From: CBDCHC01 sp965277055
GTDB taxonomy: Bacteria > Pseudomonadota > Gammaproteobacteria > PS1 > Pseudothioglobaceae
Length of the DNA: 64,000 nt
Direction: 5' to 3'
NCBI GenBank assembly: GCA_965277055.1
Contig: OZ255703.1
Span: 992,001-1,056,000 of the forward strand
The position numbers were made by a program, and so were the translations under genes. The notes beneath the pieces are model-generated. The model was not told where the DNA came from. It saw nothing but the letters and a program-made list of their open reading frames with translations, and did no database searches. The stretch's first letter is position 1. Each line of letters starts with the position of its first letter. Of this stretch, positions 37,524 through 47,410 are shown piece by piece.

Positions 37524-40500
37524 TTATTTTTTATGCTCTATTCTATAGGATTTCTCACCAAACGCATGAGTAATAGCTTTTTCTAGTGCTTCGCTAACTA
37601 TTACGTTGTATTGCTTGGGTAAAAAGGCACTGCCAGCTAATTGATTTTCAGTAATATAGGTCAATGCTACAATATTGCCCTGAGGTGACTGCTCTGATGC
37701 TTGTAACATGTGAGAGGTCGGAGTATGTGCTGAGTGCTCACGTAAAATAGTAGCTAAGGTGGAACATGCACTTTGATCGGCGTTTCTCAGAGTAATAGAA
37801 ACATATTTAATAAACTTTGACTGTAATACATTCAGATGCTCAAAATGTTCTAACACAATGGTTTTTGCATCTTTATATTGCTCATTTGCTGGAAGCACTC
37901 TAAGTTTGGCATAGATGATTTCCCCTTCAATGAGTTTAGCTCGGTACTGCTCAAGAATATTGCTATACATGCGAGTACGAATAGTACATTTGCCATCACT
38001 TAGGAGTACATCAGCGGTCACCCCTTTTTTGGTTTCTTTATAAAATATCTGCTCAATGCTCGCAATGCTCGCATAACTAGAGTCATAGTCAAAGATAATA
38101 TCTTTAGGAAATTTTGCACCAAGTGTTTCTAAGTCCTCAACATATTCATCTACAGGGTGTGCGGTTAAGTAATATCCTAAGACATTTTTTTCCTGTGCTA
38201 CTAATTCGCTAAAACTATATTCATCATAGATATCGTATTCTAGTTTGACTGCAGTTGTGTCAAACAACATGCCTTGTCCACTAGATATACTAGATTGATT
38301 GATTTCTCCATTGCGCAGAGCCTTAGGGTAGTTTTTAATCAGGGTGCGCTTAGTTTGTCCAAATTCACGAAATGCACCTGCATAAATAAGTGCCTCTAGT
38401 GCTCTACGATTAAGATATTTTTTAGGAATACGCATACAAAAATCAAACAAGTCTGTATAGGTTCCATTTTGTCGTTCTTGTACTATTTGGCGCACTAATT
38501 CACTCCCCACTCCCTTAATAGAGCCAAGTCCATATACTAAGGTTCGCTCATCAGTATGAGTCCAATGGAGTTCAGAGAGATTAATATTAGCAGGTTCTAC
38601 TACCATATTATACTGCATGATTTGCTCTCGTACCATGCGGGCAATTTCATCAGTATTATTCGCCGCCGCAGAAATTACGCAAGACATAAATATTGCCCTG
38701 TAATAGGCTTTTAAGTAGGCAGTTTGGAATGAGGTAATAGCGTATGCAGCGGAGTGAGATTTATTAAAGCCATAACCTGAAAACTTATCAATATAGTTAA
38801 ATACTTCATTGGCTTTATCTTCGGCAATATTATTGACTGCTTTTGCTCCGTCAACAAATTTTTGTCGTTGTTGCGCCATTTGCTCTTGGTCTTTGTACCC
38901 CATAGCACGGCGTAGTACATCTGCACCGCCTAAGGTAAAGCCAGACATTTTTTGGGCAGCACGCATCACTTGTTCCTGATAGACAAAGACTCCGTTTGTA
39001 GGAGCTAATATTTCATATAAGATAGGATGTGGTGCATCAATTTCTTTGCGATTAAATTTCACATCAATATATGTATCAATCTGATCCATAGCCCCTGGGC
39101 GGTAGAGGGCATTCATCGCGATAATATCATTAATATTTGAAGGCTTAAGGTTTTTTAGGTGTTTACGCATCCCTTCAGATTCCATTTGGAAGATACCTGT
39201 AGTATCCCCAGCACAGTAAATTTCATAAACCTTGCTATCTGTCAAGTCAAGAGCATTAATATCAATATGCTTCCCTGTGGTTTCGCGAACAATATCTACC
39301 GTACGTTTAATAATATCAAGGTTTGATAAGCCTAAAAAGTCAAATTTAACCAACCCAATTGTCTCTACATCTTTTTTATCAAATTGGCATACTTTAGGAT
39401 CATCCTCTCCTCGCCCTTTGTAAGTTGGGCAAAAATGGGCGATATTTTCTGGAGCAATAATCACTCCACCTGCGTGTGTTCCTACATTGCGTGAGAGTCC
39501 TTCAAGTTCTTTGGCTAGGTCGACTAGAGAGGTTACTTCTTCTTCTTTAGCATAACGTTCGGCAAAGGCTTTTGCGAGCGATAATTCTAGTTCTTTTGAC
39601 TTTTTTAGCTCATTAAATTTTTTCCACTGGGATTCTTCATCAGGTTCTTTATTTGCAATTTTTTTGAGATTTGCTTCGTAGTCTAATGCTTTAGTGATGC
39701 TAATATCTAAATCCCCGGGTAAGAGTTTAGAGAGGGTATCACAAAATCCATAAGACATCCCTAACACGCGCCCGGTATCACGCAACACCCCTCTGGCAGC
39801 CATAGAACCAAAAGTGATAATTTGTGAGACTTTTTCGCTTCCATATTTCTGGGATACATACTCGATAACTCGGTCACGCCCTTGTGGGGAAAAATCAATA
39901 TCAAAGTCTGGCATAGAAATGCGCTCAGGATTTAAGAATCGTTCAAATAGTAAGTCATAGGTAATCGGGTCAATACCAGTAATCCCTAATGCATATGCCA
40001 CAAGTGAGCCCGCTCCAGAGCCTCTGCCTAGTCCTACTGGGATTTTATTGTCTTTTGCCCACTGAATAAAATCAGCAACGATTAAAAAATACCCCGTAAA
40101 GTTAAGTTTGGTAATATAGCCAAGTTCAAATTCAATGCGTTCATGATAGTAGGCGTAGTCTAAGCCATCTCTTTTAATAATTTCATCTAAATTATGCTTT
40201 ACTAGAGAGGTAAAGTATGTAGTTAATGGAATATTGTTTGGAGTGGGAAAATTTGGGAGAAAATATTCTTCAAAATCTAAGAAGAATTTATAATTACAGC
40301 GTTTCATGATTTCTACACTATTCGCCAATGCTTCTGGAATATCTGCAAATAGTGCAGTCATTTCTTCTTCGGATGTGAGATATTGTGCATTGGTTAAGCT
40401 GCGCTCTCGCTGTTCATCATCAATAAATCCGCCATTTATAATACAGGTTTTAGCTTCAAGCGTAGGAAACTGCTCCCTGTGAATAATTACCACATCACCT

Positions 40501-41057
40501 AATGCTACTACAGGAAAACCATGTTCATGAGCAAAAGGCAGACTATCTGCTAAAAAGGCGTCACTTACTGGATTTTGAATCCGTTTAATCCCAATATAGG
40601 TTCTATGGGTAAACACGCTTTCTAGGTGCTTTATATGCTGGGTTGCTTGGGCAATTTTATTTTCTCTGATATACTCTGCTAACAGAGAATGCTCATGATG
40701 AATGAGTATTAGTCCCTCATGATGCATGATGAGTTCATTGGTAGTAATATGCTCTATTTCTGTTTTTTGGTAACTCAGTGAAATCAGTTTAGAGAGATTA
40801 ACATACCCCTCTTTATTCATGCATAGTGCAATGATATGTGCTTGTTCTAGAGGCAACACACTGCCAATAATTGGTTTAATTTCTGCCTTAATACATGCTT
40901 TGTAAAACTTTAACGCAGCAAAGAGGTTATTTGTATCTGTGAGTGCAAGTGCAGAATAGTTAAGCTCTTGAGCCCGGGCAACCAAGTCAGGCACACGGAC
41001 AATGCTTTTGTGGATAGAGTATTCAGAAGCACACTCAAGATGAATAAATTGACTCAT
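37524..41057 (-). CDS. dnaE: DNA polymerase III alpha subunit
   Basis: The replicative polymerase. About 1,177 residues: an N-terminal PHP domain (LECASEYSIHKS, ALTDTNNLF), the polymerase palm with GLGRGSGAGSLVAY and the catalytic PDFDIDF, fingers with RNVGTHAGGVII and QEQVMRAAQ, the helix-hairpin-helix region (GLGSIKGVG) and a C-terminal OB domain. The PHP site lacks the full His set of proofreading PHP domains, as in E. coli. I used the ATG at 41057; a GTG at 41063 would add two residues. It is divergent from rpsL. Confidence 0.97.
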   Translation of the reverse strand: MSQFIHLECASEYSIHKSIVRVPDLVARAQELNYSALALTDTNNLFAALKFYKACIKAEIKPIIGSVLPLEQAHIIALCMNKEGYVNLSKLISLSYQKTEIEHITTNELIMHHEGLILIHHEHSLLAEYIRENKIAQATQHIKHLESVFTHRTYIGIKRIQNPVSDAFLADSLPFAHEHGFPVVALGDVVIIHREQFPTLEAKTCIINGGFIDDEQRERSLTNAQYLTSEEEMTALFADIPEALANSVEIMKRCNYKFFLDFEEYFLPNFPTPNNIPLTTYFTSLVKHNLDEIIKRDGLDYAYYHERIEFELGYITKLNFTGYFLIVADFIQWAKDNKIPVGLGRGSGAGSLVAYALGITGIDPITYDLLFERFLNPERISMPDFDIDFSPQGRDRVIEYVSQKYGSEKVSQIITFGSMAARGVLRDTGRVLGMSYGFCDTLSKLLPGDLDISITKALDYEANLKKIANKEPDEESQWKKFNELKKSKELELSLAKAFAERYAKEEEVTSLVDLAKELEGLSRNVGTHAGGVIIAPENIAHFCPTYKGRGEDDPKVCQFDKKDVETIGLVKFDFLGLSNLDIIKRTVDIVRETTGKHIDINALDLTDSKVYEIYCAGDTTGIFQMESEGMRKHLKNLKPSNINDIIAMNALYRPGAMDQIDTYIDVKFNRKEIDAPHPILYEILAPTNGVFVYQEQVMRAAQKMSGFTLGGADVLRRAMGYKDQEQMAQQRQKFVDGAKAVNNIAEDKANEVFNYIDKFSGYGFNKSHSAAYAITSFQTAYLKAYYRAIFMSCVISAAANNTDEIARMVREQIMQYNMVVEPANINLSELHWTHTDERTLVYGLGSIKGVGSELVRQIVQERQNGTYTDLFDFCMRIPKKYLNRRALEALIYAGAFREFGQTKRTLIKNYPKALRNGEINQSSISSGQGMLFDTTAVKLEYDIYDEYSFSELVAQEKNVLGYYLTAHPVDEYVEDLETLGAKFPKDIIFDYDSSYASIASIEQIFYKETKKGVTADVLLSDGKCTIRTRMYSNILEQYRAKLIEGEIIYAKLRVLPANEQYKDAKTIVLEHFEHLNVLQSKFIKYVSITLRNADQSACSTLATILREHSAHTPTSHMLQASEQSPQGNIVALTYITENQLAGSAFLPKQYNVIVSEALEKAITHAFGEKSYRIEHKK

Positions 41058-41178
41058 AGCCACACTATTTTACAAACTTTACTCTTACTCTGCATACTGG
41101 TATTTTTGTATTTTTTACTTACTTTAAGTTATGATTAATATTTCTATTTTCATGCAATTGAATAATCTAAAAAAATAT

Positions 41179-41206
41179 TTACTTAAAAAATGATATAAAG
41201 TATAAT
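41179..41206 (+). promoter_or_regulatory. Sigma70-type promoter of the str operon
   Basis: TTACTT (41179-41184), a 16-base AT-rich spacer, then a perfect TATAAT (41201-41206), 37 bases before the rpsL start. Confidence 0.75.
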
Positions 41207-41243
41207 TATGGGCTTTCATTTTTAGAAATAAACTTTTTATATT

Positions 41244-41618
41244 ATGGCAACAATTAACCAATTAGTAAGAAATCCACGCCAAAAAAAGGTGGTCAAGTCA
41301 AATGTACCAGCTCTTGATGCGTGCCCACAAAAGCGTGGGGTATGTACTAGAGTATATACTACTACCCCAAAAAAACCTAACTCTGCACTACGTAAAGTAG
41401 CAAGGGTACGTCTTACTAATGGAACTGAAGTAACTACTTATATTGGTGGTGAAGGCCATAGATTACAAGAACACTCGGTAATTCTTATTCGTGGTGGTAG
41501 GGTAAAAGACCTTCCAGGTGTACGTTACCATACAGTACGTGGGGCACTTGATACCACTGGAGTTGAAGACAGAAAACAAGGTCGTTCAAAATATGGTGCC
41601 AAGCGCCCTAAAAAATAA
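41244..41618 (+). CDS. rpsL: Ribosomal protein S12
   Basis: Decoding-centre protein of the 30S subunit, 124 residues as usual. It carries the conserved loop TTTPKKPNSALRK and GRVKDLPGVRYH; the lysines altered in streptomycin-resistant mutants are the wild-type residues here. First gene of the str operon, 16 bases before rpsG. No obvious Shine-Dalgarno; the short leader is AT-rich. Confidence 0.99.
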   Translation: MATINQLVRNPRQKKVVKSNVPALDACPQKRGVCTRVYTTTPKKPNSALRKVARVRLTNGTEVTTYIGGEGHRLQEHSVILIRGGRVKDLPGVRYHTVRGALDTTGVEDRKQGRSKYGAKRPKK

Positions 41619-41634
41619 TTAACGGAGAACTATT

Positions 41635-42102
41635 ATGAGAAGAAGACAAGCACCTAAAAGAGAAATCCTCCCTGATCCTAAGTTTGGTGATTTAACAATT
41701 GCTAAATTTGTAAACATACTAATGCTCGATGGAAAAAAATCTGTTGCCGAAAAAATTATCTATGATGCATTAGATGTTCTTGAAGGCAAAGGAAATAAAG
41801 AGCCTGTAGAAACCTTTAAACAAGCGTTAGACAATATTGGTCCTAATCTTGAAATTAAATCACGCCGCGTTGGCGGTTCAACGTATCAAGTGCCTATTGA
41901 AGTCCGTGAAACACGCAAAATGGCACTTGCTATGCGTTGGATTATTGAAGCTGCAAGAAAACGTGGTGAAAAAGGCATGAAACTGCGTTTAGCGGCAGAA
42001 ATTATGGATGCGATTCAGGATAGAGGAGCAGCATTTAAGAAAAAAGAAGATACCCATAGAATGGCAGAAGCAAATAAAGCCTTTGCTCATTTCAGATGGT
42101 AA
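41635..42102 (+). CDS. rpsG: Ribosomal protein S7
   Basis: 30S head assembly protein, 155 residues, close to the E. coli B form. RRRQAPKREI start, GGSTYQVPIEVR and the C-terminal HRMAEANKAFAHFRW are present. ACGGAG precedes the ATG. In E. coli S7 represses the str operon at the rpsL-rpsG spacer; here the spacer is only 16 bases, so that control may be absent. Confidence 0.99.
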   Translation: MRRRQAPKREILPDPKFGDLTIAKFVNILMLDGKKSVAEKIIYDALDVLEGKGNKEPVETFKQALDNIGPNLEIKSRRVGGSTYQVPIEVRETRKMALAMRWIIEAARKRGEKGMKLRLAAEIMDAIQDRGAAFKKKEDTHRMAEANKAFAHFRW

Positions 42103-42135
42103 CACGGAATTATTATTAGTTATTAGGATACAACA

Positions 42136-44235
42136 ATGGCAAGAAAGACTCCAATTAGTCACTATCGTAACGTAGGGATTATGGCGCATATTGATGCGGG
42201 GAAAACAACCACTACGGAACGTGTATTACTGTATACAGGGCGTACGCACAAAATTGGTGAAGTGCATGATGGTGGTGCAACAATGGACTGGATGGAGCAA
42301 GAGCAAGAACGTGGTATTACTATTACCTCTGCTGCTACAACATGCTTTTGGCAGGGTATGGATAATGATATGCAGGAACACCGTATCAATATTATTGACA
42401 CCCCGGGACACGTTGACTTTACTATTGAAGTGGAGCGTTCTTTAAAGGTCCTTGATGGTTCATGTGCACTCTTTAGTGCAGTTGATGGAGTAGAGCCTCA
42501 GTCTGAAACAGTATGGCGTCAAGCTAATAAATACGGTGTCCCAAGAATTGGCTTCGTGAACAAAATGGACAGAACAGGGGCAAACTTTTTACGCGTATGC
42601 GACCAAGTAAAAGCACGTCTTGGTGGTAACCCAGTCCCAATGCAATTACCAATTGGTGCCGAAGAAGACTTCTTAGGTGTGATTGACTTAGTGACTATGC
42701 AAGCAATCTACTGGAACGAAGCAGACCAAGGTGCAACTTACGAAGCAAAAGAAATTCCTGCTGAGCTGAGAGACCAAGCAGAAGAATACCGTGAAAAAAT
42801 GATTGAATCAGCTTCAGAGGCATCTGAAGAAATGATGGAAAAATACCTAGAAGATGGTGAGCTTTCTAACGAAGAAATCAGAAACGGTATTCGTGTACAA
42901 ACTATTAACAATGAAATCGTGCCAATGTTTTGTGGCTCTGCATTTAAAAACAAAGGAGTACAAGCACTGCTTGATGCATTTATTCACTACCTTCCTGCAC
43001 CTATTGATGTACCAGCAATTAAAGGTACAGATGAAGATGGTGAAGTAGAAATTATCCGCGAATCAAGTGATAATCAACCATTTGCAGCACTCGCATTTAA
43101 AATTGCTACCGACCCATTTGTGGGTAACTTAACCTTCTTTAGAGTATATTCTGGGGTACTGAAATCAGGTGATTTTGTCTATAACTCATCAAAAGGCAAA
43201 AAAGAGCGTATTGGTCGTATTGTACAAATGCACTCAAATGAACGTGAAGAAATTAAAGAGGTATGCGCAGGTGACATCGCAGCAGCTATTGGTTTAAAAG
43301 ATGTAACTACAGGAGACACACTTTCAGATTTAGGTGATAAAGTAGTACTTGAGCGTATGGAATTCCCCGAGCCAGTAATTTCTCTTGCAGTAGAGCCTAA
43401 AACCAAAGCAGACCAAGAAAAAATGGGCATTGCGCTTGGCAAACTCGCAAATGAAGATCCTTCATTTAGAGTTGCAAGTGACGAAGAGAGCGGACAAACG
43501 ATTATTTCTGGTATGGGTGAATTACATCTTGATATTATTGTAGATCGCATGATGCGTGAATTTGACGTAGAGTGTAACGTAGGTGCTCCACAAGTAGCAT
43601 ACCGTGAAACAATTACTACGCTCGTTGAAAACGAACACAAATTTGCTAAACAATCAGGTGGTCGTGGTCAGTATGGTCATGTGTACTTACGTATTGAACC
43701 ACAAGAAGCTGGTGCTGGATATGAGTTTGTAGATGAAATTAAAGGTGGTGTTATTCCTAAAGAATATATTCCTGCAGTCGATAAAGGCGTACAAGAACAA
43801 ATGCAAAATGGTGTACTTGCAGGGTTCCCACTCGTAGATGTAAAAGTGACTGTGTATGATGGTTCTTATCATGATGTGGACTCTAACGAAATGGCATTTA
43901 AAATTGCAGCAAGCAAATGTTTAAGTGAAGGTGTAGTAAAAGCGAACCCACAAATTTTAGAGCCAATTATGGCAGTAGAAATTGCCACACCTGAAGAATA
44001 TATGGGTGATGTAATGGGTGATATTAACCGTCGTCGTGGTCTGATTGGTCAAATGGAAGACACCCCAACTGGTAAAACCTTAAAAGCAGATGTTCCGTTA
44101 GCAGAGATGTTTGGCTACTCTAATGACTTACGTTCAATGACCCAAGGGCGTGCAAGTTATTCTATGGAGTTTGACAAATATAGTGCAGCACCAAAAAATA
44201 TTGCAGATGATGTGATTGCAGAAAGTAAAAGATAA
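42136..44235 (+). CDS. fusA: Elongation factor G
   Basis: GTPase that drives ribosomal translocation. 699 residues with P-loop AHIDAGKTTTTER, switch II DTPGHVDFT, NKMD, and domain IV near SGGRGQYGHVYL. Ribosome site AGGA before the ATG. Standard third gene of the str operon. Confidence 0.99.
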   Translation: MARKTPISHYRNVGIMAHIDAGKTTTTERVLLYTGRTHKIGEVHDGGATMDWMEQEQERGITITSAATTCFWQGMDNDMQEHRINIIDTPGHVDFTIEVERSLKVLDGSCALFSAVDGVEPQSETVWRQANKYGVPRIGFVNKMDRTGANFLRVCDQVKARLGGNPVPMQLPIGAEEDFLGVIDLVTMQAIYWNEADQGATYEAKEIPAELRDQAEEYREKMIESASEASEEMMEKYLEDGELSNEEIRNGIRVQTINNEIVPMFCGSAFKNKGVQALLDAFIHYLPAPIDVPAIKGTDEDGEVEIIRESSDNQPFAALAFKIATDPFVGNLTFFRVYSGVLKSGDFVYNSSKGKKERIGRIVQMHSNEREEIKEVCAGDIAAAIGLKDVTTGDTLSDLGDKVVLERMEFPEPVISLAVEPKTKADQEKMGIALGKLANEDPSFRVASDEESGQTIISGMGELHLDIIVDRMMREFDVECNVGAPQVAYRETITTLVENEHKFAKQSGGRGQYGHVYLRIEPQEAGAGYEFVDEIKGGVIPKEYIPAVDKGVQEQMQNGVLAGFPLVDVKVTVYDGSYHDVDSNEMAFKIAASKCLSEGVVKANPQILEPIMAVEIATPEEYMGDVMGDINRRRGLIGQMEDTPTGKTLKADVPLAEMFGYSNDLRSMTQGRASYSMEFDKYSAAPKNIADDVIAESKR

Positions 44236-44260
44236 TTAACCTCACCATTAGGAGATAACC

Positions 44261-45451
44261 ATGTCAAAAGAAAAGTTCGAAAGAACCAAACCCCATGTAA
44301 ACGTTGGCACAATCGGTCACGTGGATCATGGTAAAACTACTCTTACTGCAGCAATTACTAAAGTAATGGCTGAAAAAAGAGGTACAGAATTCAAAGACTA
44401 CGCAGATATTGATAACGCACCTGAAGAAAGAGAGCGTGGTATTACTATCTCTACTGCACACGTTGAATACGAAAGTGAAACTCGTCACTACGCACACGTA
44501 GACTGCCCAGGACATGCTGACTATGTAAAAAACATGATTACTGGTGCAGCACAAATGGATGGTGCGATTCTGGTAATTGCAGCCACTGATGGTCCTATGG
44601 CTCAAACACGTGAGCATATCCTCCTTTCACGCCAAGTAGGCGTACCATACATCATCGTCTTCATGAACAAAGCAGATATGATTGATGATGAAGAATTAGT
44701 AGAACTTGTTGAAATGGAAATCCGTGAACTTCTTAATGAATACGACTTCCCAGGTGATGATACACCAATTATCTTTGGTTCAGCACTAAAAGCACTAGAA
44801 GGCGACACCTCAGAAATCGGTGCTCTAGCTATTGAAAAACTGGTAGATCACCTTGATGACTACATCCCAACTCCAGAGCGTGATACAGACAAAGAATTCC
44901 TCATGCCAATTGAAGATGTATTCTCTATCTCAGGTCGTGGTACCGTAGTAACAGGTAGAATCGAAAGAGGGATTATCAATGTTGGTGATGAAATTGAAAT
45001 CATTGGTATCAAAGACACCCAAACTACAACCTGTACTGGAGTAGAAATGTTTAGAAAACTTCTTGACTCAGGTGAAGCAGGAGATAACGTAGGGGTACTC
45101 CTACGTGGCACCAAGCGAGAAGAAGTAGAACGTGGTCAAGTACTAGCGAAACCAAGTTCAATCACCCCACACACTAAGTTTGAAGCAGAAGTATATGTAC
45201 TCACCAAAGAAGAAGGTGGGCGCCACACACCATTCATGAACAACTACCGTCCACAGTTCTACTTTAGAACGACAGACGTAACAGGTGCAGTATCATTACC
45301 ATCAGGTACTGAAATGGTCATGCCAGGTGATAATGTGAAAATCTCAGTAGAGCTATTAGCACCAATCGCTATGGAAGAAGGTCTTAGATTCGCAATCCGT
45401 GAAGGTGGCAGAACCGTAGGTGCGGGTGTGGTGTCTAAGGTTTTGGATTAA
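44261..45451 (+). CDS. tuf: Elongation factor Tu
   Basis: Delivers aminoacyl-tRNA to the ribosome. 396 residues, P-loop GHVDHGKTTLTAAI, PGHADYVKNM, NKADM, and the conserved C-terminal GAGVVSKVLD. TTAGGAG precedes the ATG. Codon use is more uniform than in neighbours (highly expressed gene). A strong terminator follows, so it ends the str operon. Confidence 0.99.
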   Translation: MSKEKFERTKPHVNVGTIGHVDHGKTTLTAAITKVMAEKRGTEFKDYADIDNAPEERERGITISTAHVEYESETRHYAHVDCPGHADYVKNMITGAAQMDGAILVIAATDGPMAQTREHILLSRQVGVPYIIVFMNKADMIDDEELVELVEMEIRELLNEYDFPGDDTPIIFGSALKALEGDTSEIGALAIEKLVDHLDDYIPTPERDTDKEFLMPIEDVFSISGRGTVVTGRIERGIINVGDEIEIIGIKDTQTTTCTGVEMFRKLLDSGEAGDNVGVLLRGTKREEVERGQVLAKPSSITPHTKFEAEVYVLTKEEGGRHTPFMNNYRPQFYFRTTDVTGAVSLPSGTEMVMPGDNVKISVELLAPIAMEEGLRFAIREGGRTVGAGVVSKVLD

Positions 45452-45467
45452 GATCCGGCTAAACTCA

Positions 45468-45499
45468 AAAAAACCTAAGGGCTTGCTCTTAGGTTTTTT
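45468..45499 (+). terminator. Intrinsic terminator after tuf
   Basis: AAAAAACCTAAG (45468-45479) pairs over 12 bases with CTTAGGTTTTTT (45488-45499), loop GGCTTGCT. Confidence 0.92.
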
Positions 45500-45518
45500 A
45501 TTTTTGGTAAAAAATAGA

Positions 45519-45547
45519 TTGTAAAGTGGGATAAACCACGGTATAAT
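45519..45547 (+). promoter_or_regulatory. Sigma70-type promoter of the S10 operon
   Basis: TTGTAA (45519-45524), a 17-base spacer, TATAAT (45542-45547). Transcription would begin near 45554, leaving a leader of about 160 bases before rpsJ. Confidence 0.85.
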
Positions 45548-45553
45548 TTACGG

Positions 45554-45712
45554 TTTTCACCGCCATTTTTGGTGACCTTAATTATTGTGTGCATAAATTA
45601 TTGTGTGCATATAGGGCAATTATTTTTTGGAGTAATTCTCTGCATACATACTAGGGACAGCAAAAATTTTTTTCAAACGTAACTTTGGTTATGTTGCTAT
45701 GTTAGGTAAGAA
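45554..45712 (+). promoter_or_regulatory. S10 operon leader with hairpin and 16-bp tandem repeat
   Basis: The leader holds a small hairpin TCACC...GGTGA (45557-45575) and a perfect direct repeat AATTATTGTGTGCATA (45580-45595 and 45596-45611). In E. coli the S10 leader binds L4 to repress the operon; whether this leader does so cannot be told by eye. Confidence 0.55.
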
Positions 45713-46024
45713 ATGAGTAATCAAAATATTAGGATTAAATTAAAAGCATTTGATCATCGTTTAATTGACAAGTCTGCAATAGAGATTGTGGAAACTGCAA
45801 AGAAAACGGGTGCCAGTGTTCGTGGCCCAATCCCTCTTCCATCTAAAAGAGAAAGATGGACAGTTCTAAAATCTCCCCATGTCAATAAGAAATCTCGTGA
45901 TCAGTACGCACTGAAAACATACGTGCGGTTAATGGATATTATTAATCCTACTGATAAAACAGTAGATTCGTTAATGAAACTGGACTTAGCGGCCGGTATA
46001 GATGTGTCGCTTAAATTAAATTAA
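45713..46024 (+). CDS. rpsJ: Ribosomal protein S10
   Basis: 30S head protein and, as NusE, a partner of NusB/NusG in antitermination. 103 residues; RIKLKAFDHRLID start, GPIPLPSKRERWTVLKSPHVNKKSRDQ loop conserved in pieces. TTAGGTAAG precedes the ATG. First gene of the S10 operon. Confidence 0.98.
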   Translation: MSNQNIRIKLKAFDHRLIDKSAIEIVETAKKTGASVRGPIPLPSKRERWTVLKSPHVNKKSRDQYALKTYVRLMDIINPTDKTVDSLMKLDLAAGIDVSLKLN

Positions 46025-46062
46025 CAACCAAGTAGTTATAAAACATAGGATAAGGAAATACT

Positions 46063-46791
46063 ATGAGTATTAGTTTAGTGGGTAAAAAAATTGGTATGAC
46101 GCGTATCATGGGTACTGACGGTGGTGCGACTCCAGTAAGCGTTGTAGAATTACACCCAAATGTAGTAGTACAAAAGAAAACTGTAGAAACTGATGGCTAT
46201 AATGCCTTACAACTTACTACAGGTAAGAAAACCAACAAAAAAGGTGAAGCAAAGCTCAGTGGTGTTTCAAGTGCGCTAAAAGGTCATTATGCCAAAGCAG
46301 AGCAGGAAGTGGGTTTAGGTCTTTGGGAAACTAAAGTAAGCGAAGAGCAACTAGATATAGCAGAATTTACTATTGATATGTTTGGTGCTGGTCATTACGT
46401 TGATGTGAGTGGTACCTCAAAAGGTAAGGGCTTTCAGGGTGGAGTGAAGCGTCATAACTTCCACATGCAGGATGCTACCCATGGTAATAGTATTTCTCAC
46501 CGTGCACTCGGTTCTACTGGTCAATGTCAAGAACCTGGACGTGTATTCAAAGGTAAAAAAATGCCCGGTCAAATGGGTAACAAAAAAGTAACTGATGAAT
46601 GCTTAGAAGTAGTGCGTGTTGATAGTGAAGATAACTTACTTCTTATTAAGGGTGCTATCCCTGGAGCAAATGGTGGTATTGTGCGGGTAAGACTTTCGCC
46701 GAAAAAAGACAAAATCAACAACGAAGTAAGTGCAAAACTTGCCCAAGTTCAAGCAGCTGCCCAGGCACCTGTAGAGAGTGGAGAAGAATAA
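46063..46791 (+). CDS. rplC: Ribosomal protein L3, with C-terminal extension
   Basis: 50S assembly protein. The core is normal (LVGKKIGMTRI start; GHRALG-type segment SHRALGSTGQ; GKKMPGQMGNKKVT loop with the Gln that can be methylated). At 242 residues it is about 33 longer than E. coli L3, because of an Ala/Gln/Glu-rich tail ending APVESGEE. Ribosome site ATAAGGA. Confidence 0.98.
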   Translation: MSISLVGKKIGMTRIMGTDGGATPVSVVELHPNVVVQKKTVETDGYNALQLTTGKKTNKKGEAKLSGVSSALKGHYAKAEQEVGLGLWETKVSEEQLDIAEFTIDMFGAGHYVDVSGTSKGKGFQGGVKRHNFHMQDATHGNSISHRALGSTGQCQEPGRVFKGKKMPGQMGNKKVTDECLEVVRVDSEDNLLLIKGAIPGANGGIVRVRLSPKKDKINNEVSAKLAQVQAAAQAPVESGEE

Positions 46792-46792
46792 A

Positions 46793-47410
46793 GTGGATAT
46801 TCAAGTATTAGACCAAGCAGGTAAACAAGCATCTACTACTTCTGTAGAAGATAGTCTATTTACCAGAGAATTTAACAGTTCTTTGATTCATCAGGTAGTA
46901 GTTGCATATATGGCTGCTGGCAGAGCAGGAACTAAAGCCCAAAAAAATCGCTCTCTCGTGCGTGGTGGCGGTAAAAAACCATTTAAGCAAAAAGGTACAG
47001 GTCGTGCCCGTGCAGGTACTACTCGTAGCCCTATTTGGCGTAGTGGTGGTGTGACTTTTGCAGCTAAACCAAGAAGTTATGTGCAAAAAGTAAACAAAAA
47101 AATGTATAAAGCAGCAATGAGTGCTATTTTTTCTGAACTTGTGCGTTCTCATAGGTTGAAAGTAGTAGAAAACTTAGATATTGCTGAAACCAAAACTAAG
47201 TATGTAGTATCACTCATGAATGCCTTAGAAGTAACTGATGTATTATTTATTAGTAGTGATATCAACGAAGAGTTGTATCTTGCTTCACGTAACTTGTATC
47301 ATGCTGGTGTATGTGATATTAACAGTATAGATCCAGTGAGTTTAATTGGTTATGATTCAGTTGTTATTACTAAAGATGCATTAGCACAAGTGCAGGAGAA
47401 TTTATCATGA
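46793..47410 (+). CDS. rplD: Ribosomal protein L4
   Basis: 50S exit-tunnel protein; in E. coli also the repressor of this operon. 205 residues, with KKPFKQKGTGRARAGT and SPIWRSGGVTF. I chose the GTG at 46793, one base after the rplC stop, with GGAG upstream; the frame is open to a GTG at 46778 inside rplC. The stop overlaps the rplW start (ATGA). Confidence 0.97.
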   Translation: MDIQVLDQAGKQASTTSVEDSLFTREFNSSLIHQVVVAYMAAGRAGTKAQKNRSLVRGGGKKPFKQKGTGRARAGTTRSPIWRSGGVTFAAKPRSYVQKVNKKMYKAAMSAIFSELVRSHRLKVVENLDIAETKTKYVVSLMNALEVTDVLFISSDINEELYLASRNLYHAGVCDINSIDPVSLIGYDSVVITKDALAQVQENLS

